A DNA stretch of 64,000 nt from Cellulophaga sp. L1A9 (GCF_009797025.1 NZ_CP047027.1:2790001-2854000), one strand, 5' to 3'; positions 51,873-62,030 are shown, numbered from the stretch's first letter. A program made the numbers and translations. Notes: generated by a model from the sequence alone, not told the origin.

Positions 51873-53261
51873 TTGATTAAAATCGTAAATTATAGCTTAA
51901 TATTTATCAAATCAATAAAATTGAGTCCATTTTTTAAGTGTTTTCTGATTTTTGGCATGTGTCTTCCGTTTTTTTGCTTTTCGCAAAAATTTGAGTTGGA
52001 AGAAGGGAAGCATGTTCAAAAATTAAAATTTCAATTGATTAATAATGTTGTTATTATCCCCATAGAAGTAAATGGTAGTTCGCTCTCTTTTATTTTAGAC
52101 TCAGGAGTTAGTACGCCAATTCTTTTTAATTTATCGGGGCAAGATTCTATACAAATTAATGATGTTACGGAGGTTGAAATAAAAGGGCTAGGAGCAGCGC
52201 AATCTATTTTGGCATTAAGTTCTAAAGGAAATGTATTTACTATAAAAAATATAAAAAATGCCCAACAAAACCTTTTTGTTGTCTTAGATAAGGATATAAA
52301 TTTCTCTACCACTTTCGGTATTCCTATACATGGTATTATTGGCTATGATTTGTTTAGAGATTTTGTAGTAGATATTAATTATGCCAAGAAAATTATAAAA
52401 TTCTACGATCCAAAACAGTACCCTTCAAAAATTAGCAAACGACATCAAGTATTGCCTCTCGATATTAAAAATAAACGCGGGTATTTAAAATGTGATGTAT
52501 TTTTTAATGATACGATTCAGGCACCTGTGAGGTTGTTGGTTGATACTGGGAGTTCTGATGCTATTTGGCTTTTTGAAGATCGTGAAAAAGGAATTGATGT
52601 TCCTCTTTTAAATTATGACGATTTTTTAGGGAAAGGGCTAAATGGGAATATTTTTGGCAAGAGAACTAAAGTTGATGGGTTCCGACTAGGAACAAGTGAA
52701 TTACATGGTGCTAAAGTTGCTTTTCCAGAAATGGAAACATTTAATTCTATTAGTAATTTAGGAGATAGAAACGGCAGTATAGGAGGAGAGGTCCTAAAAA
52801 GATTTAATATCGTATTTAACTATCCAAAAGGAGAAATCATCTTAAAAGAAAATAGCTATTTTAAAAAGCCTTTTAAATACAATATGAGTGGTATAGCACT
52901 AATCCATGCAGGCATGCGGTATGTAGCAGACCAAATTACGGATGGAAAAGGGGTCGTGAAAAGTGGGGAGAAAGAAAATTCATTTGGCGATGTTCAGATA
53001 TTATTTGAGGGAACAACTCGCTTAAGCTTAGTGCCAGAAATTATTATTTCTGCTATACGCATTGGTAGCCCAGCACATGAAGCAGGCTTGCAAGAAGGAG
53101 ATCTGTTGTTGTCTGTAAATGGAAAAAGTGTTCATCGGTATAAGCTACAGGAGGTACTGGAGTTTTTGAATGAACGAGAAGGAAAGAAAATCAAATTAGT
53201 TATTGAACGTGCTAATCGCGATATGCAATTATCATTTGTCCTTAAAAAATTATTTAAATAA
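51873..53261 (+). CDS. Retropepsin-like aspartyl protease with C-terminal PDZ domain
   Basis: About 460 residues with a signal peptide ending near FCFSQ. Two aspartyl protease repeats carry the catalytic Asp motifs FILDSGVSTPI and LLVDTGSSDAI, as in pepsin-like single-chain proteases. A PDZ domain (about 385-455; GSPAHEAGLQEGDLLLSVNG) is at the C-terminus. No suitable ATG lies before the signal; translation must start at TTG 51873 or, for a more compact signal, TTG 51921. It is probably a periplasmic or surface protease. Confidence 0.88.
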   Translation: MIKIVNYSLIFIKSIKLSPFFKCFLIFGMCLPFFCFSQKFELEEGKHVQKLKFQLINNVVIIPIEVNGSSLSFILDSGVSTPILFNLSGQDSIQINDVTEVEIKGLGAAQSILALSSKGNVFTIKNIKNAQQNLFVVLDKDINFSTTFGIPIHGIIGYDLFRDFVVDINYAKKIIKFYDPKQYPSKISKRHQVLPLDIKNKRGYLKCDVFFNDTIQAPVRLLVDTGSSDAIWLFEDREKGIDVPLLNYDDFLGKGLNGNIFGKRTKVDGFRLGTSELHGAKVAFPEMETFNSISNLGDRNGSIGGEVLKRFNIVFNYPKGEIILKENSYFKKPFKYNMSGIALIHAGMRYVADQITDGKGVVKSGEKENSFGDVQILFEGTTRLSLVPEIIISAIRIGSPAHEAGLQEGDLLLSVNGKSVHRYKLQEVLEFLNEREGKKIKLVIERANRDMQLSFVLKKLFK

Positions 53262-53264
53262 AAA

Positions 53265-53300
53265 AAGCCTAACACAATGTGTTAGGCTTAAATTTTTTAG
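53265..53300. terminator. Bidirectional terminator
   Basis: Inverted repeat AAGCCTAACA / TGTTAGGCTT with A/T tracts on both sides, lying between the convergent protease and DUF1573 genes. Confidence 0.85.
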
Positions 53301-53312
53301 AGGTAAATAAAA

Positions 53313-53702
53313 CTATTGAACAACAGTCTCTTTAACTTCTCCTTTTATTTTTAATACAACGGTAGGTGTAGCTGCGTTTGAAATAACGGTAACCGCTTTT
53401 CTAATAGCTCCAACTCTGTTCGTGTCATATTTTACTTGAATTTCACCTGTTTTACCTGGTAAAATAGGATCTTTCGGTGTTTTTGGGATTGTACATCCAC
53501 AGCTAGAACTTACTTTGCTAATTATTAATGGCGCATCTCCTGTGTTTGTAAATAAAAATACACGATTACCATCTGAACCTTTCTCAATAGTACCGTAATC
53601 TACAGTATCTGATTTAAATTCAATTTTTGCGGCTTTGTCTTGTGCGTTTAGGCTAATTCCTAATAGACCAATAAATAAAATTAGTACAATTTTTTTCATC
53701 AT
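53313..53702 (-). CDS. DUF1573 domain secreted protein
   Basis: A 129-residue protein with a signal peptide (ending near SLNAQ) and one immunoglobulin-like DUF1573 domain (FKSDTVDYGTIEKGSDGNR, FTNTGDAPLIISKVSSSCGC, KTGEIQVKYDTNRVG). It has the Cys-Gly-Cys motif common in this family. Role unknown; family members are usually periplasmic. It has a near-consensus promoter at 53723-53752. Confidence 0.9.
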   Translation of the reverse strand: MMKKIVLILFIGLLGISLNAQDKAAKIEFKSDTVDYGTIEKGSDGNRVFLFTNTGDAPLIISKVSSSCGCTIPKTPKDPILPGKTGEIQVKYDTNRVGAIRKAVTVISNAATPTVVLKIKGEVKETVVQ

Positions 53703-53722
53703 TTTTAGTTTTGGGTGAGATT

Positions 53723-53752
53723 CAAATGTAACTATTTTGATATGAACCTCAA
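53723..53752 (-). promoter_or_regulatory. Near-consensus promoter of the DUF1573 gene
   Basis: On the minus strand TTG (complement of 53750-53752), a 19-bp spacer, then TACATTTG (complement of 53723-53730). Both boxes match the Bacteroidota consensus exactly. Transcription would start near 53717, about 15 bases before the ATG. Confidence 0.65.
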
Positions 53753-53760
53753 AATTCTTT

Positions 53761-53789
53761 TGTTATCTGATAACGTTACTTATTTTTGT
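53761..53789 (+). promoter_or_regulatory. valS: Promoter of valS
   Basis: TTG at 53761-53763, an 18-bp spacer and TATTTTTG at 53782-53789. It predicts an RNA start near 53795, about 90 bases before ATG 53885. This excludes the upstream in-frame codon at 53786, which lies inside the -7 box. Confidence 0.55.
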
Positions 53790-53884
53790 TTCGTATTTCA
53801 AGAAGTCTAAAAACTTATTTTTTTAACATTTGTAGTATTCTTCAAGAAGATACATATCATTTAAAACAAAAATTATACCAAAAT

Positions 53885-56515
53885 ATGGAAATAGCATCAA
53901 AATATGAATCTCAGAAAGTAGAAAAGCATTGGTATGAGTACTGGATGAGTAATGGTTATTTTCATTCTACACCAGATGAAAGAGAGCCATACACCATTGT
54001 AATACCTCCGCCAAACGTAACCGGAGTATTGCATATGGGGCATATGCTTAATAATACAATTCAAGATGTGTTGATCAGGAGAGCACGGTTAATGGGTAAA
54101 AATGCTTGCTGGGTGCCGGGTACCGACCATGCTTCTATTGCTACCGAAGCTAAAGTAGTCGCAAAATTAAAGGAACAAGGAATTGATAAAGCAGATTTAA
54201 CCCGTGAAGAATTTTTAAAACACGCTTGGGATTGGACCGATGAATATGGAGGTGTTATATTAGAGCAACTTAAAAAACTAGGATGTTCTTGCGATTGGGA
54301 CCGTACTAAATTTACTTTAGATGACAACATGTCCGCATCTGTGATAAAAGTTTTTGTTGATTTATTTGAAAAAGGGCTGATTTATCGTGGGTTTAGAATG
54401 GTAAACTGGGATCCGGAAGCACAAACAACACTTTCTGATGAAGAAGTAATTCATGAAGAAAAGCAAGGATTACTTTATTATTTAGAATATCAAATAGAAG
54501 GTTCTGATGAAAAAGTGACCATTGCTACGACGCGACCGGAAACAATTTTAGGAGATACTGCAATTTGTATAAATCCTAATGATGAACGCTATACACATCT
54601 AAAAAGGAAAAAGGCTATTGTACCATTAAGTGGTAGAGCCATTCCTATTATTGAAGATGACTATGTTGATATAGAATTTGGTACTGGATGTTTAAAAGTT
54701 ACTCCTGCACATGATATTAATGATAAGGCACTAGGAGAGAAGCATAATTTAGAAGTAATAGATATTTTAAATGCTGATGCTAGCTTAAATCATCATGGAT
54801 TACATTACGAGGGAAAAGATCGTTTTGTAGTGCGAAAAGAAATTTCAAAAGAATTAGAAGAAAAAGGCTTTTTAGTAAAAACGGAAACACATTTAAATAA
54901 AGTAGGGACTTCAGAAAGAACAAAAGCAGTAATAGAGCCAAGGTTATCAGATCAATGGTTTTTAAAGATGGAAGATCTTGCTGAACCTGCAATAAAAGCA
55001 GTTTTAGAAACAGGAGACGTTAAATTGTTTCCTAAAAAGTTTGAAAATACATACCGTCATTGGATGGAAAATATTCGGGATTGGAATATTTCTAGACAAC
55101 TTTGGTGGGGACAACAAATACCTGCCTATTATTACGGAGAAGGTGCAGATGATTTTGTAGTTGCAGAAAGTAAAGAAGAAGCGCTTGAAAAAGCAATTGT
55201 AAAAACAGAAAATTCAGCTTTAAAAATTTCTGATTTAAAACAAGATGAAGATGCACTAGATACTTGGTTTTCTTCTTGGTTATGGCCAATCAGCGTTTTT
55301 AACGGAATTCTAGAGCCAGAGAATAAAGAGATAGAATATTACTACCCAACCAATGATTTAGTTACCGGTCCAGATATTTTATTCTTTTGGGTAGCACGTA
55401 TGATTATTTCTGGTTACGAATATCGTGATAAGCCACCTTTTGAAAATGTTTACTTGACAGGTTTGGTGCGAGATAAACAAAGAAGAAAAATGTCTAAATC
55501 ATTAGGGAATTCTCCTGATGCGTTAGGATTGATTGAGGAGTATGGTGCAGATGGTGTGCGTGTAGGTTTACTGTTAAGCGCAGCGGCAGGTAATGATTTG
55601 ATGTTTGATGAATCTCTTTGTCAGCAAGGAAAAAACTTTGCAAACAAAATATGGAATGGCTTCCGTTTAGTGCAAGGTTGGGAAGTGGAAGATTTACCAC
55701 AGCCAGAAGCTTCAAAATTAGGTTTGGAATGGTATAATGCCAAATTCAATCAAACACTATTAGAAATTGAAGATCACTTTAGCAAATATCGTATTTCAGA
55801 TGCTTTAATGGCTATTTATAAATTAGTTTGGGACGATTATAGTTCTTGGTTGTTAGAAATAGTAAAACCGGCATACCAACAACCAATAGATAAAACTACG
55901 TTTGATGCAGTAGTCGCAATTTTTGAAAATAATTTAAAACTATTGCATCCATTCATGCCATTCTTAACGGAAGAAATATGGCAGCATATTGCAGAGAGAA
56001 CGCCAGAAGAAGCTTTAGTAATTGCAAAATGGCCAGAAGCAACTGCTGTTGATGAAGCCTTGATATCAGGATTTGATTTTGCTGCTGAGGTTATTGCTGG
56101 GGTAAGAACCATCAGGAAGCAAAAGAATATCCCGATGAAAGAATATTTAGAACTTTCGGTTTTAAATGAAGGTGATATTGCAAAAGATTGGGATACTGTT
56201 ATTACAAAATTGACAAATGTTTCTGAAATTTCTTATGTATCCGAAGCTGTAGATGGCGCTTTATCTTTTAGAGTAAAAAGTAATGAGTATTTTATTCCGA
56301 TAAGCGGAGCTATTGATGTTGATGCAGAAATTAAAAAGATAGAAGAAGAATTAAAATATACAAAAGGCTTTTTAATGTCTGTAGAAAAGAAATTATCTAA
56401 TGAGCGTTTTGTAAGTAATGCACCAGAGCAAGTAATTGCGATTGAGCGTAAAAAGCAAGCTGATGCAGAAGCTAAAATTGAAACGCTGCAAAAAAGTTTA
56501 GCAAGTTTAAAATAA
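53885..56515 (+). CDS. valS: Valyl-tRNA synthetase
   Basis: A class I aminoacyl-tRNA synthetase that charges tRNA-Val. The 876 residues start at ATG 53885 ([20 protein letters not shown]). The HIGH-type motif is in [14 protein letters not shown], the KMSKS motif in [11 protein letters not shown], and a CP1 editing domain ([13 protein letters not shown]) lies between them. The C-terminal end has the ValS coiled-coil arm (about 810-876; [20 protein letters not shown]). The FAH-family gene 19 bp downstream is likely co-transcribed. Confidence 0.98.
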   Translation: MEIASKYESQKVEKHWYEYWMSNGYFHSTPDEREPYTIVIPPPNVTGVLHMGHMLNNTIQDVLIRRARLMGKNACWVPGTDHASIATEAKVVAKLKEQGIDKADLTREEFLKHAWDWTDEYGGVILEQLKKLGCSCDWDRTKFTLDDNMSASVIKVFVDLFEKGLIYRGFRMVNWDPEAQTTLSDEEVIHEEKQGLLYYLEYQIEGSDEKVTIATTRPETILGDTAICINPNDERYTHLKRKKAIVPLSGRAIPIIEDDYVDIEFGTGCLKVTPAHDINDKALGEKHNLEVIDILNADASLNHHGLHYEGKDRFVVRKEISKELEEKGFLVKTETHLNKVGTSERTKAVIEPRLSDQWFLKMEDLAEPAIKAVLETGDVKLFPKKFENTYRHWMENIRDWNISRQLWWGQQIPAYYYGEGADDFVVAESKEEALEKAIVKTENSALKISDLKQDEDALDTWFSSWLWPISVFNGILEPENKEIEYYYPTNDLVTGPDILFFWVARMIISGYEYRDKPPFENVYLTGLVRDKQRRKMSKSLGNSPDALGLIEEYGADGVRVGLLLSAAAGNDLMFDESLCQQGKNFANKIWNGFRLVQGWEVEDLPQPEASKLGLEWYNAKFNQTLLEIEDHFSKYRISDALMAIYKLVWDDYSSWLLEIVKPAYQQPIDKTTFDAVVAIFENNLKLLHPFMPFLTEEIWQHIAERTPEEALVIAKWPEATAVDEALISGFDFAAEVIAGVRTIRKQKNIPMKEYLELSVLNEGDIAKDWDTVITKLTNVSEISYVSEAVDGALSFRVKSNEYFIPISGAIDVDAEIKKIEEELKYTKGFLMSVEKKLSNERFVSNAPEQVIAIERKKQADAEAKIETLQKSLASLK

Positions 56516-56534
56516 TTAATCAATAGAATAGATA

Positions 56535-57146
56535 ATGAAAATAGTAGCCGTAGGGAAAAATTATGTAAATGAGTTGAGTGAAATGCCTTCAGGGAAGGTG
56601 ATACCAATAGTTTTTACCAAACCAGACACCACACTTTTAGAAAATAATGAAGATTTAATTCTTCCTAGTTTTTCAAATGATGTATGGTTCGAAGCTGAAT
56701 TAGCTTTTAGAATAGGGAAAACATGTAAAGCAGCTACAACAGAGAACGCTTTAGGTTTTATAGATGCGGTAACTTTATCTAATGACTTAACGGCAAAAGA
56801 TGTATTGGCTAGTAGTAGAGAAACAAAAGGGCCTTGGGCATTAGCCAAAGGTTTTGATGGTGCTACACCTATTGCTCCTTTTTATCCAATAGCGGATTTC
56901 CCAGATGTTGCAAATATTAATTTTTCATATGAAGTCAATGGTGTCGAGGTGCAAAAAGGAAATAGTTCGCATATGATTACCAATTTGGTAGACTTTGTGG
57001 TATATGTTTCTTCAATAATGACTCTGAATCCGGGAGATATTTTATTAACAGGTACGCCTCCAAAAGGAGTAGGTAAAGTTAATTCTGGAGATATTATGAT
57101 TGGTTATTTAGAAGGGAAAAAGGTTTTAGAGACAAAAGTAAAATAG
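56535..57146 (+). CDS. Fumarylacetoacetate hydrolase (FAH) family protein
   Basis: A 203-residue enzyme of the FAH/YcgM type that acts on acylpyruvates or related keto acids. Metal-binding acids are seen in WFEAELAFRIGK (Glu-x-Glu), IDAVTLSNDLTAKDV (Asp), KGPWALAKGFDGATPI and PGDILLTGTPPKGVG. It most resembles acylpyruvase or oxaloacetate decarboxylase-like members; the substrate is not proven. Confidence 0.93.
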   Translation: MKIVAVGKNYVNELSEMPSGKVIPIVFTKPDTTLLENNEDLILPSFSNDVWFEAELAFRIGKTCKAATTENALGFIDAVTLSNDLTAKDVLASSRETKGPWALAKGFDGATPIAPFYPIADFPDVANINFSYEVNGVEVQKGNSSHMITNLVDFVVYVSSIMTLNPGDILLTGTPPKGVGKVNSGDIMIGYLEGKKVLETKVK

Positions 57147-57252
57147 CCCTTTTTATAGGGGTAAATGCTTGAGATGGCGTTTGGTTTTTTTGTAAGCGAT
57201 ATACTACATAGTTAAATATGGCGTTATTTTCTTACCAACCAAATTTTATCAT

Positions 57253-57531
57253 ATGGATTTAACACAGCGTCTTGCATTTTGTAAAAAGTGCGAAAAAAGA
57301 ACTTTTGACCCTAATGTAGGAATCGTTTGTTCGCTCAGTCAGCGGAAACCAGATTTTGTTTCAAATTGTAATGATTTTAGTATTGACCCAAAAGAAGCCT
57401 CTAAAATAGCAGCAAAATCATATGCAGCGCAATCTGTGCCTCAAGAAGAATCAGGTCCAATTTCGATTTGGGGTGTTCTGGGAATAATTTTGATCGTGAT
57501 TAGAATAATTTTCTTATTTGCAAGAAATTAG
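57253..57531 (+). CDS. Small zinc-ribbon membrane protein
   Basis: A 92-residue protein with an N-terminal Cys motif (LAFCKKCEKRTF, then GIVCSLSQRKP and SNCNDF: CxxC, C, C), a polar linker and a C-terminal membrane helix (about 69-88; IWGVLGIILIVIRIIFLF). It looks like a small zinc-binding anchor protein. Similar genes occur in flavobacteria; role unknown. It is alone and followed by a terminator. Confidence 0.78.
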   Translation: MDLTQRLAFCKKCEKRTFDPNVGIVCSLSQRKPDFVSNCNDFSIDPKEASKIAAKSYAAQSVPQEESGPISIWGVLGIILIVIRIIFLFARN

Positions 57532-57552
57532 CGAGTGCATTAAAAACATATA

Positions 57553-57596
57553 AAACTCCATGTGTATCTAAATAGGTATACATGGAGTTTTTTTTT
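57553..57596 (+). terminator. Rho-independent terminator
   Basis: Stem AAACTCCATGTGTA / TACATGGAGTTT (one bulged G) with a long T-run, after the 92-residue gene. Confidence 0.87.
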
Positions 57597-57729
57597 ATGC
57601 CGTAGTAAGGCCCTTATCTTAGATAACAGAGTACCTTATTTTTTTCATTATCTATATTATTTGATTTTTTAGCGTTGGAGCTACGGTATTCAGATTCATC
57701 TTTTTTTTAAGGGTGTTTGTTTTTAACTG

Positions 57730-57737
57730 TACATTTG
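57730..57737 (+). promoter_or_regulatory. Candidate -7 element of the SDR gene
   Basis: TACATTTG matches the consensus exactly, 29 bp before ATG 57767. It falls inside the longer reading frame, which supports the downstream start. Confidence 0.4.
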
Positions 57738-57766
57738 CAGCGTTAAAATCATTGAATAGTAGTTGT

Positions 57767-59338
57767 ATGAATTCTGAAAATGAAAAGGAAATTGGAGAGA
57801 AGAAAACTAATTATGTTAGTCTTGAAGAAGTAGATGCCTGTATTTCCATTTTAGATAAGTTGGGTGAAAATGCTTTTCAAATATTAGAGCTTCCCGAAGA
57901 AAAACGGGTAGCCTTGCTAAAAGCTGCGGGCTTATTGTCTAGACCAAGTCGTCATGAATTTAAGCAACGCAAGAAAGATGCTGCAAAAGCGGCAAAGCGT
58001 AAAATGATTGAACGTGATAAGCATGCCCGTAAAGAAACGGGGATTCGTAGCGCACGAGAATCTGTGATATTCAAGGCGCCAATATTGTTAGAGGCTGCAA
58101 AGCTCAATGATTTGGAAGGAAAAGAATTAGAATCTCCTCGCAACTGTTACGTTTGTAAAACAGTGTATACAAAACTGCATCATTTTTATGATACCATGTG
58201 CCAAGATTGTGGAGACTTTAATTATGCTAAACGCTATCAAACCGCAGATCTTACAGATCAAGTAGCTATTGTTACTGGGTCTCGTTTAAAAATAGGCTAT
58301 CATATTACTTTAATATTATTACGTGCAGGGGCAACCGTTGTGGCTACGACACGTTTTCCTGTAGATTCTGCATTGCGGTTTTCTAAAGAGGACGATTTTT
58401 CTAAATGGGGACATCGCCTTAAAATACATGGTTTAGATTTACGTCATATTCCAAGTGTAGAAATATTCTGTAATTTCATAGAACAACAGTACGATCGTTT
58501 AGATATTCTGATAAATAATGCTGCGCAAACGGTTAGAAGACCAGCAGGTTTTTATCAGCATTTGATGAAAAATGAAGAGATGCCAGTTGCGGCTTTGCCT
58601 AAAGCGGCAAAAGAAGTACTAGCAGATCATTTATACTGTTTGGATGAGTTGAATGCCTTAGGTAAAAATATTTCTAGTCAAGAAAATGATACTTTGCCTG
58701 TAAATTGGCATGCCCCTGAACCAGGAATTGGTATACGTGCTTCGGCTAAATTATCTCAAATACCATATAGCTTTGATAATTCATTGGCTACAAAAGAAGT
58801 GTTCCCAGAAGGGGAGTTGGATGCTGATTTGCAACAAGTAGATTTGCGGAAAACCAATAGCTGGCGCTTGAAATTAGGGGAGATTGAAACTCCTGAAATG
58901 ATAGAAGTACAATTAGTAAATGCGGTAGCACCTTTTGTATTATGTAATAGGTTATCTAGACTTATGCGTCAAGAAAATACAGGTAAAAAACATATTATCA
59001 ATGTTTCTGCTATGGAAGGTAAATTTCACCGTTTCTATAAAGAAGATAGGCATCCGCATACCAATATGGCGAAGGCAGCTTTAAATATGATGACCCATAC
59101 TTCGGCATTAGATTTTGCTACCGATGGTGTTTTTATGAATGCTGTTGATACCGGTTGGGTTACGGATGAAGACCCTGCGGAACTATCAAAAAAGAAACAA
59201 GAAGTTCACGATTTTCAGCCTCCTTTAGATATTGTTGATGGTGCTGCCCGAGTATTAGATCCATTAATAGATGGGATCAATACAGGAAAACACTGGTGTG
59301 GTAAGTTTTTAAAAGACTATAGGCCTATTGATTGGTAA
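57767..59338 (+). CDS. Zinc-ribbon/SDR fusion oxidoreductase
   Basis: A 523-residue protein from ATG 57767. N-terminal helices (about 10-110) are charged and Lys-rich ([16 protein letters not shown]). A zinc-ribbon follows: Cys127, Cys130, Cys145, Cys148 (CYVC, CQDC). A short-chain dehydrogenase domain runs from about 163 to the end: [15 protein letters not shown] where TGxxxGxG is expected, [13 protein letters not shown], and [15 protein letters not shown], but where YxxxK should lie the sequence is TNMAK, so the catalytic Tyr is missing. There is also an insertion of more than 100 residues between the NNA motif and that serine. NAD(P)-dependent chemistry on an unknown substrate, or a non-catalytic role, is possible. 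Confidence 0.88.
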   Translation: MNSENEKEIGEKKTNYVSLEEVDACISILDKLGENAFQILELPEEKRVALLKAAGLLSRPSRHEFKQRKKDAAKAAKRKMIERDKHARKETGIRSARESVIFKAPILLEAAKLNDLEGKELESPRNCYVCKTVYTKLHHFYDTMCQDCGDFNYAKRYQTADLTDQVAIVTGSRLKIGYHITLILLRAGATVVATTRFPVDSALRFSKEDDFSKWGHRLKIHGLDLRHIPSVEIFCNFIEQQYDRLDILINNAAQTVRRPAGFYQHLMKNEEMPVAALPKAAKEVLADHLYCLDELNALGKNISSQENDTLPVNWHAPEPGIGIRASAKLSQIPYSFDNSLATKEVFPEGELDADLQQVDLRKTNSWRLKLGEIETPEMIEVQLVNAVAPFVLCNRLSRLMRQENTGKKHIINVSAMEGKFHRFYKEDRHPHTNMAKAALNMMTHTSALDFATDGVFMNAVDTGWVTDEDPAELSKKKQEVHDFQPPLDIVDGAARVLDPLIDGINTGKHWCGKFLKDYRPIDW

Positions 59339-59783
59339 TAAGGGTAAGCTTTCTCTTTTTATTTACATCCTTTAAAAGAGTTGCTAAAGCAGCAACAATT
59401 ACGACATTTTTAAAAATATACTGTCCCAGCAAAGTAGGGGCAAAACTAGCCTCTGAAAACGTAATTTCGGGAGCTAGAACTAAAGGTGTAAAGGTGAAAA
59501 ACATGTGAACTAAAGCTAAAATTAAGATTGCTTTTTTGTGAAAATTGAAAAGTAAACAGGCGCCAACAAATGTTTCCCATAAGGCAAGAAGAAATATTGA
59601 AGTTTTTTCAGGAATAATATTAAATGTAAGGCTATTGATGGTTTGTATTGCAAGGTCTTCCGCGGGGCTTAGAGATGAAAAAAACTTTAGTATTCCAAAA
59701 AATAGATAGACCAATCCTATTGAAATAGCTAGGAAGTTTAATGCGCTGATCTTATCAGCTACATTATTAATAATAGATTTCAT
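59325..59783 (-). CDS. DoxX-like membrane protein
   Basis: A 152-residue protein with four membrane segments ([64 protein letters not shown]) typical of DoxX/DUF417-type proteins. No catalytic motif. Its 3' end overlaps the SDR gene by 14 bp. Confidence 0.82.
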   Translation of the reverse strand: MKSIINNVADKISALNFLAISIGLVYLFFGILKFFSSLSPAEDLAIQTINSLTFNIIPEKTSIFLLALWETFVGACLLFNFHKKAILILALVHMFFTFTPLVLAPEITFSEASFAPTLLGQYIFKNVVIVAALATLLKDVNKKRKLTLITNQ

Positions 59784-59814
59784 AGTAGCGAAGGTTTGGT
59801 TGTGCTAAAATTAA

Positions 59815-59841
59815 AAGCCAACCATAAAAATAGGTTGGCTT
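59815..59841 (-). promoter_or_regulatory. Perfect inverted repeat ahead of the DoxX-like gene
   Basis: Stem AAGCCAACC / GGTTGGCTT (9 bp) with a 9-nt loop lies 32 bp upstream of the ATG at 59783. On the minus strand TTTTAATTTT follows it, as in a terminator. It may be an attenuator in the leader, or the terminator of a short transcript from the intergenic region. Confidence 0.4.
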
Positions 59842-59908
59842 CATAAAATAGTTTTTTTGTACTTATATTAACTCGGTTACTAAGGTAACTATTATTTAAA
59901 TACAATAA

Positions 59909-59954
59909 GATTAACGATAAGTCAAAAAGATTAATGAAAGGTTAATTTGATTAA
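59909..59954 (+). promoter_or_regulatory. Direct repeats upstream of the two-component operon
   Basis: GATTAA at 59909, 59929 and 59949 with GGTTAA at 59940: steps of 20, 11 and 9 bp, close to one or two DNA turns. OmpR-type regulators often bind such spaced direct repeats; autoregulation is the guess. The repeats lie about 50-100 bp before the kinase start. Confidence 0.3.
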
Positions 59955-59975
59955 TAAAATAGGAACTAGTCTGTT

Positions 59976-59983
59976 TAATTTTG
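59976..59983 (+). promoter_or_regulatory. Candidate -7 element of the two-component operon
   Basis: TAATTTTG (exact consensus) lies 22 bp before GTG 60006. A second near match TTACTTTG is at 59993-60000. Confidence 0.35.
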
Positions 59984-60005
59984 ATTTTTAGCTTACTTTG
60001 TTATC

Positions 60006-61280
60006 GTGCTACTTAGAAGGAAACTATATCTCATTGTATTCGTAATTTCTGTACTTGGTTTATTCATTGTACAGTATCAATATTTGAAAATTGGATTAAA
60101 TCTCGCAAAGGTTCAGTTCAATAAGAATATTGTGGCTGTGAGTAGCCTTATTAAAAATGACCTTAGAACTGAAAATGAACTTACTTTTCTAATTGGCAAA
60201 TCCATTACTAAAGATGGCTCCTATTTTAGCCTTAGTCTTGACAGTGTTCAAGATGCATCAAGTCATTTTTTAAATGATTTTTTAATAGATAGGCTAGCTG
60301 TTCATGGAATAACTTCTGATTTTACCTATCAATTAATTTCAAGGGATTCTACCTTTTATTTACATTCTCCCAAGCGTTTTGAAAAAGAGGATAGTATATT
60401 GATTTTTCCTTTAGAGTTGGAGGGGTATCTGCCAAAATTAATAGGAGAACGTCTTTCTCTGGAGTTACAATTTAAGGATATGAATACCTTTTTTTTGTAT
60501 CAATTAAACGGACTTACCATTCCTAGTCTTATTTTTATGTTGGCAATTATTCTCGTGGTAGTTTGGGTGTTGAAATCTTTTTATTGGCAGCGGAAAGTTA
60601 TAACAACGACCAATGAATTTATAAATAATCTAACTCATGAACTAAAAACACCTGTATTTTCCATTGGCTTAGCAACGAAGTTATTGGAACATGAGGATGT
60701 AGCCTCTCAGAAACCGGTTATTAAGCATATTAGAGCGCAGGTAGATCGATTAAAGAACCATATTGATAAAGTGCTAGATTTGGCAAAGCTAGAAGAGCGT
60801 AAGCGTGTTTTTGCATTAACAGCTCTAGACTTTTACCCAAATTTGAAACAGATTTGTGAAGAATTTGAAGCGATTACAAACTTAGAGGATGCGCAATTTG
60901 AATATGATCTGAAAGGAGAGCACTATATTTTAAAAGCGGAAGCTTCTCATCTAGAAAATGCTATAAATAATGTTCTTGATAATGCTAAGAAATATTCCGA
61001 TAATTCAGAAATATCTTTGAAAGCTACGGTATGCAATAAAAAACTTTTAATCCGTATAACAGATAACGGAACGGGGATCGCGCAAAAGGAACAACGATTA
61101 ATTTTTCAGAAATATTACCGCGTCTTTGACGGTGATTTGCATAAAGTAAAAGGATATGGATTGGGGCTTAGTTATGTTAAAAAAGTTATTAAAAACCATA
61201 AGGGTACTATTTCTTTGGAAAGCGAATTAGGAAAAGGAACAACAGTTATAATTGAATTACCTTTAGTGTCTCATGGTTAA
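60006..61280 (+). CDS. Sensor histidine kinase
   Basis: A 424-residue two-membrane-helix kinase (helices about 7-25 and 172-190) with a periplasmic sensor region of about 140 residues that has no recognised domain. HisKA with His211 (NNLTHELKTPVFSIG), then HATPase motifs NVLDNAKKYSDN, DNGTGIAQKE and GYGLGLSYVKK. The start codon is GTG; no ATG lies upstream of the first helix. It overlaps the response regulator gene by 8 bp. Signal unknown. Confidence 0.94.
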   Translation: MLLRRKLYLIVFVISVLGLFIVQYQYLKIGLNLAKVQFNKNIVAVSSLIKNDLRTENELTFLIGKSITKDGSYFSLSLDSVQDASSHFLNDFLIDRLAVHGITSDFTYQLISRDSTFYLHSPKRFEKEDSILIFPLELEGYLPKLIGERLSLELQFKDMNTFFLYQLNGLTIPSLIFMLAIILVVVWVLKSFYWQRKVITTTNEFINNLTHELKTPVFSIGLATKLLEHEDVASQKPVIKHIRAQVDRLKNHIDKVLDLAKLEERKRVFALTALDFYPNLKQICEEFEAITNLEDAQFEYDLKGEHYILKAEASHLENAINNVLDNAKKYSDNSEISLKATVCNKKLLIRITDNGTGIAQKEQRLIFQKYYRVFDGDLHKVKGYGLGLSYVKKVIKNHKGTISLESELGKGTTVIIELPLVSHG

Positions 61281-61986
61281 TACAGATAAACATTCTATCT
61301 TATTGGTGGAAGATGATGAATCTTTAGGATATCTTCTTTCTGAATATTTAAAAATGAAAGGTTTTAAAATAACTTGGGCTAAGTCTGGTTTAGAGGCTTT
61401 AAAATGTATTGAGTTAGATATTTTTCAACTTGCTATTTTAGATGTTATGATGCCAGAAATGGATGGCTTTACATTGGCATCAAAAATTAAAAGTCAATTT
61501 ACAGCGTTGCCTTTTATATTTCTAACAGCAAAATCTTTAAAGATTGATGTTTTGAAAGGCTTTTCATTGGGTGCTGTGGATTATTTAAAGAAGCCAATTG
61601 ATGAAGAAGAGCTCGTCGTGCGAATTACTATTTTATTGTCACGTTTAGTCCCTAAAGATGTTATAGGGATTAAGCTTACTGCAACACGTTCTGTAGGAGC
61701 TTATTCATTTGATGTGCTTAATCAGCAATTAAAGTACGGCGATACTGTTGTGAAACTGACAAGCAGAGAAACGGAGTTACTTCAATTTTTAGTGGAAAAT
61801 AAGAACCAATTGTGTTCGCATAAAGATATTCTCGTGACCATTTGGGGTAAGAATGATTATTTTAATCGCAAAAGCTTAAATGTCTTTATCTCGCATTTAC
61901 GTAAATATTTAAGTCAAGATACTTCAATAAAAATTGAAAATATCCATAGAAAGGGTTTCGTGTTATTTGATAATAAGCAGGTGTGA
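61273..61986 (+). CDS. OmpR-family response regulator
   Basis: A 237-residue regulator with a receiver domain (LLVEDDESLGYLL; phosphorylated Asp57 in LAILDVMMPEMDGF; FLTAKSLK; AVDYLKKPID) and a winged-helix DNA-binding domain (about 140-235; LTSRETELLQFLVENKNQLC, SLNVFISHLRKYL). It is the cognate partner of the kinase just upstream, with overlapping coding sequences. Target genes unknown. Confidence 0.95.
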   Translation: MVNTDKHSILLVEDDESLGYLLSEYLKMKGFKITWAKSGLEALKCIELDIFQLAILDVMMPEMDGFTLASKIKSQFTALPFIFLTAKSLKIDVLKGFSLGAVDYLKKPIDEEELVVRITILLSRLVPKDVIGIKLTATRSVGAYSFDVLNQQLKYGDTVVKLTSRETELLQFLVENKNQLCSHKDILVTIWGKNDYFNRKSLNVFISHLRKYLSQDTSIKIENIHRKGFVLFDNKQV

Positions 61987-62030
61987 TAAACGCTGAGGTA
62001 TTTAAAGCCGAAATACTAGATTTTCAGGAT

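Noticed and set aside
53786..53884. N-terminal extension of valS
   Set aside because: The segment overlaps the promoter -7 box and is unlike the family; ATG 53885 matches the ValS N-terminus.
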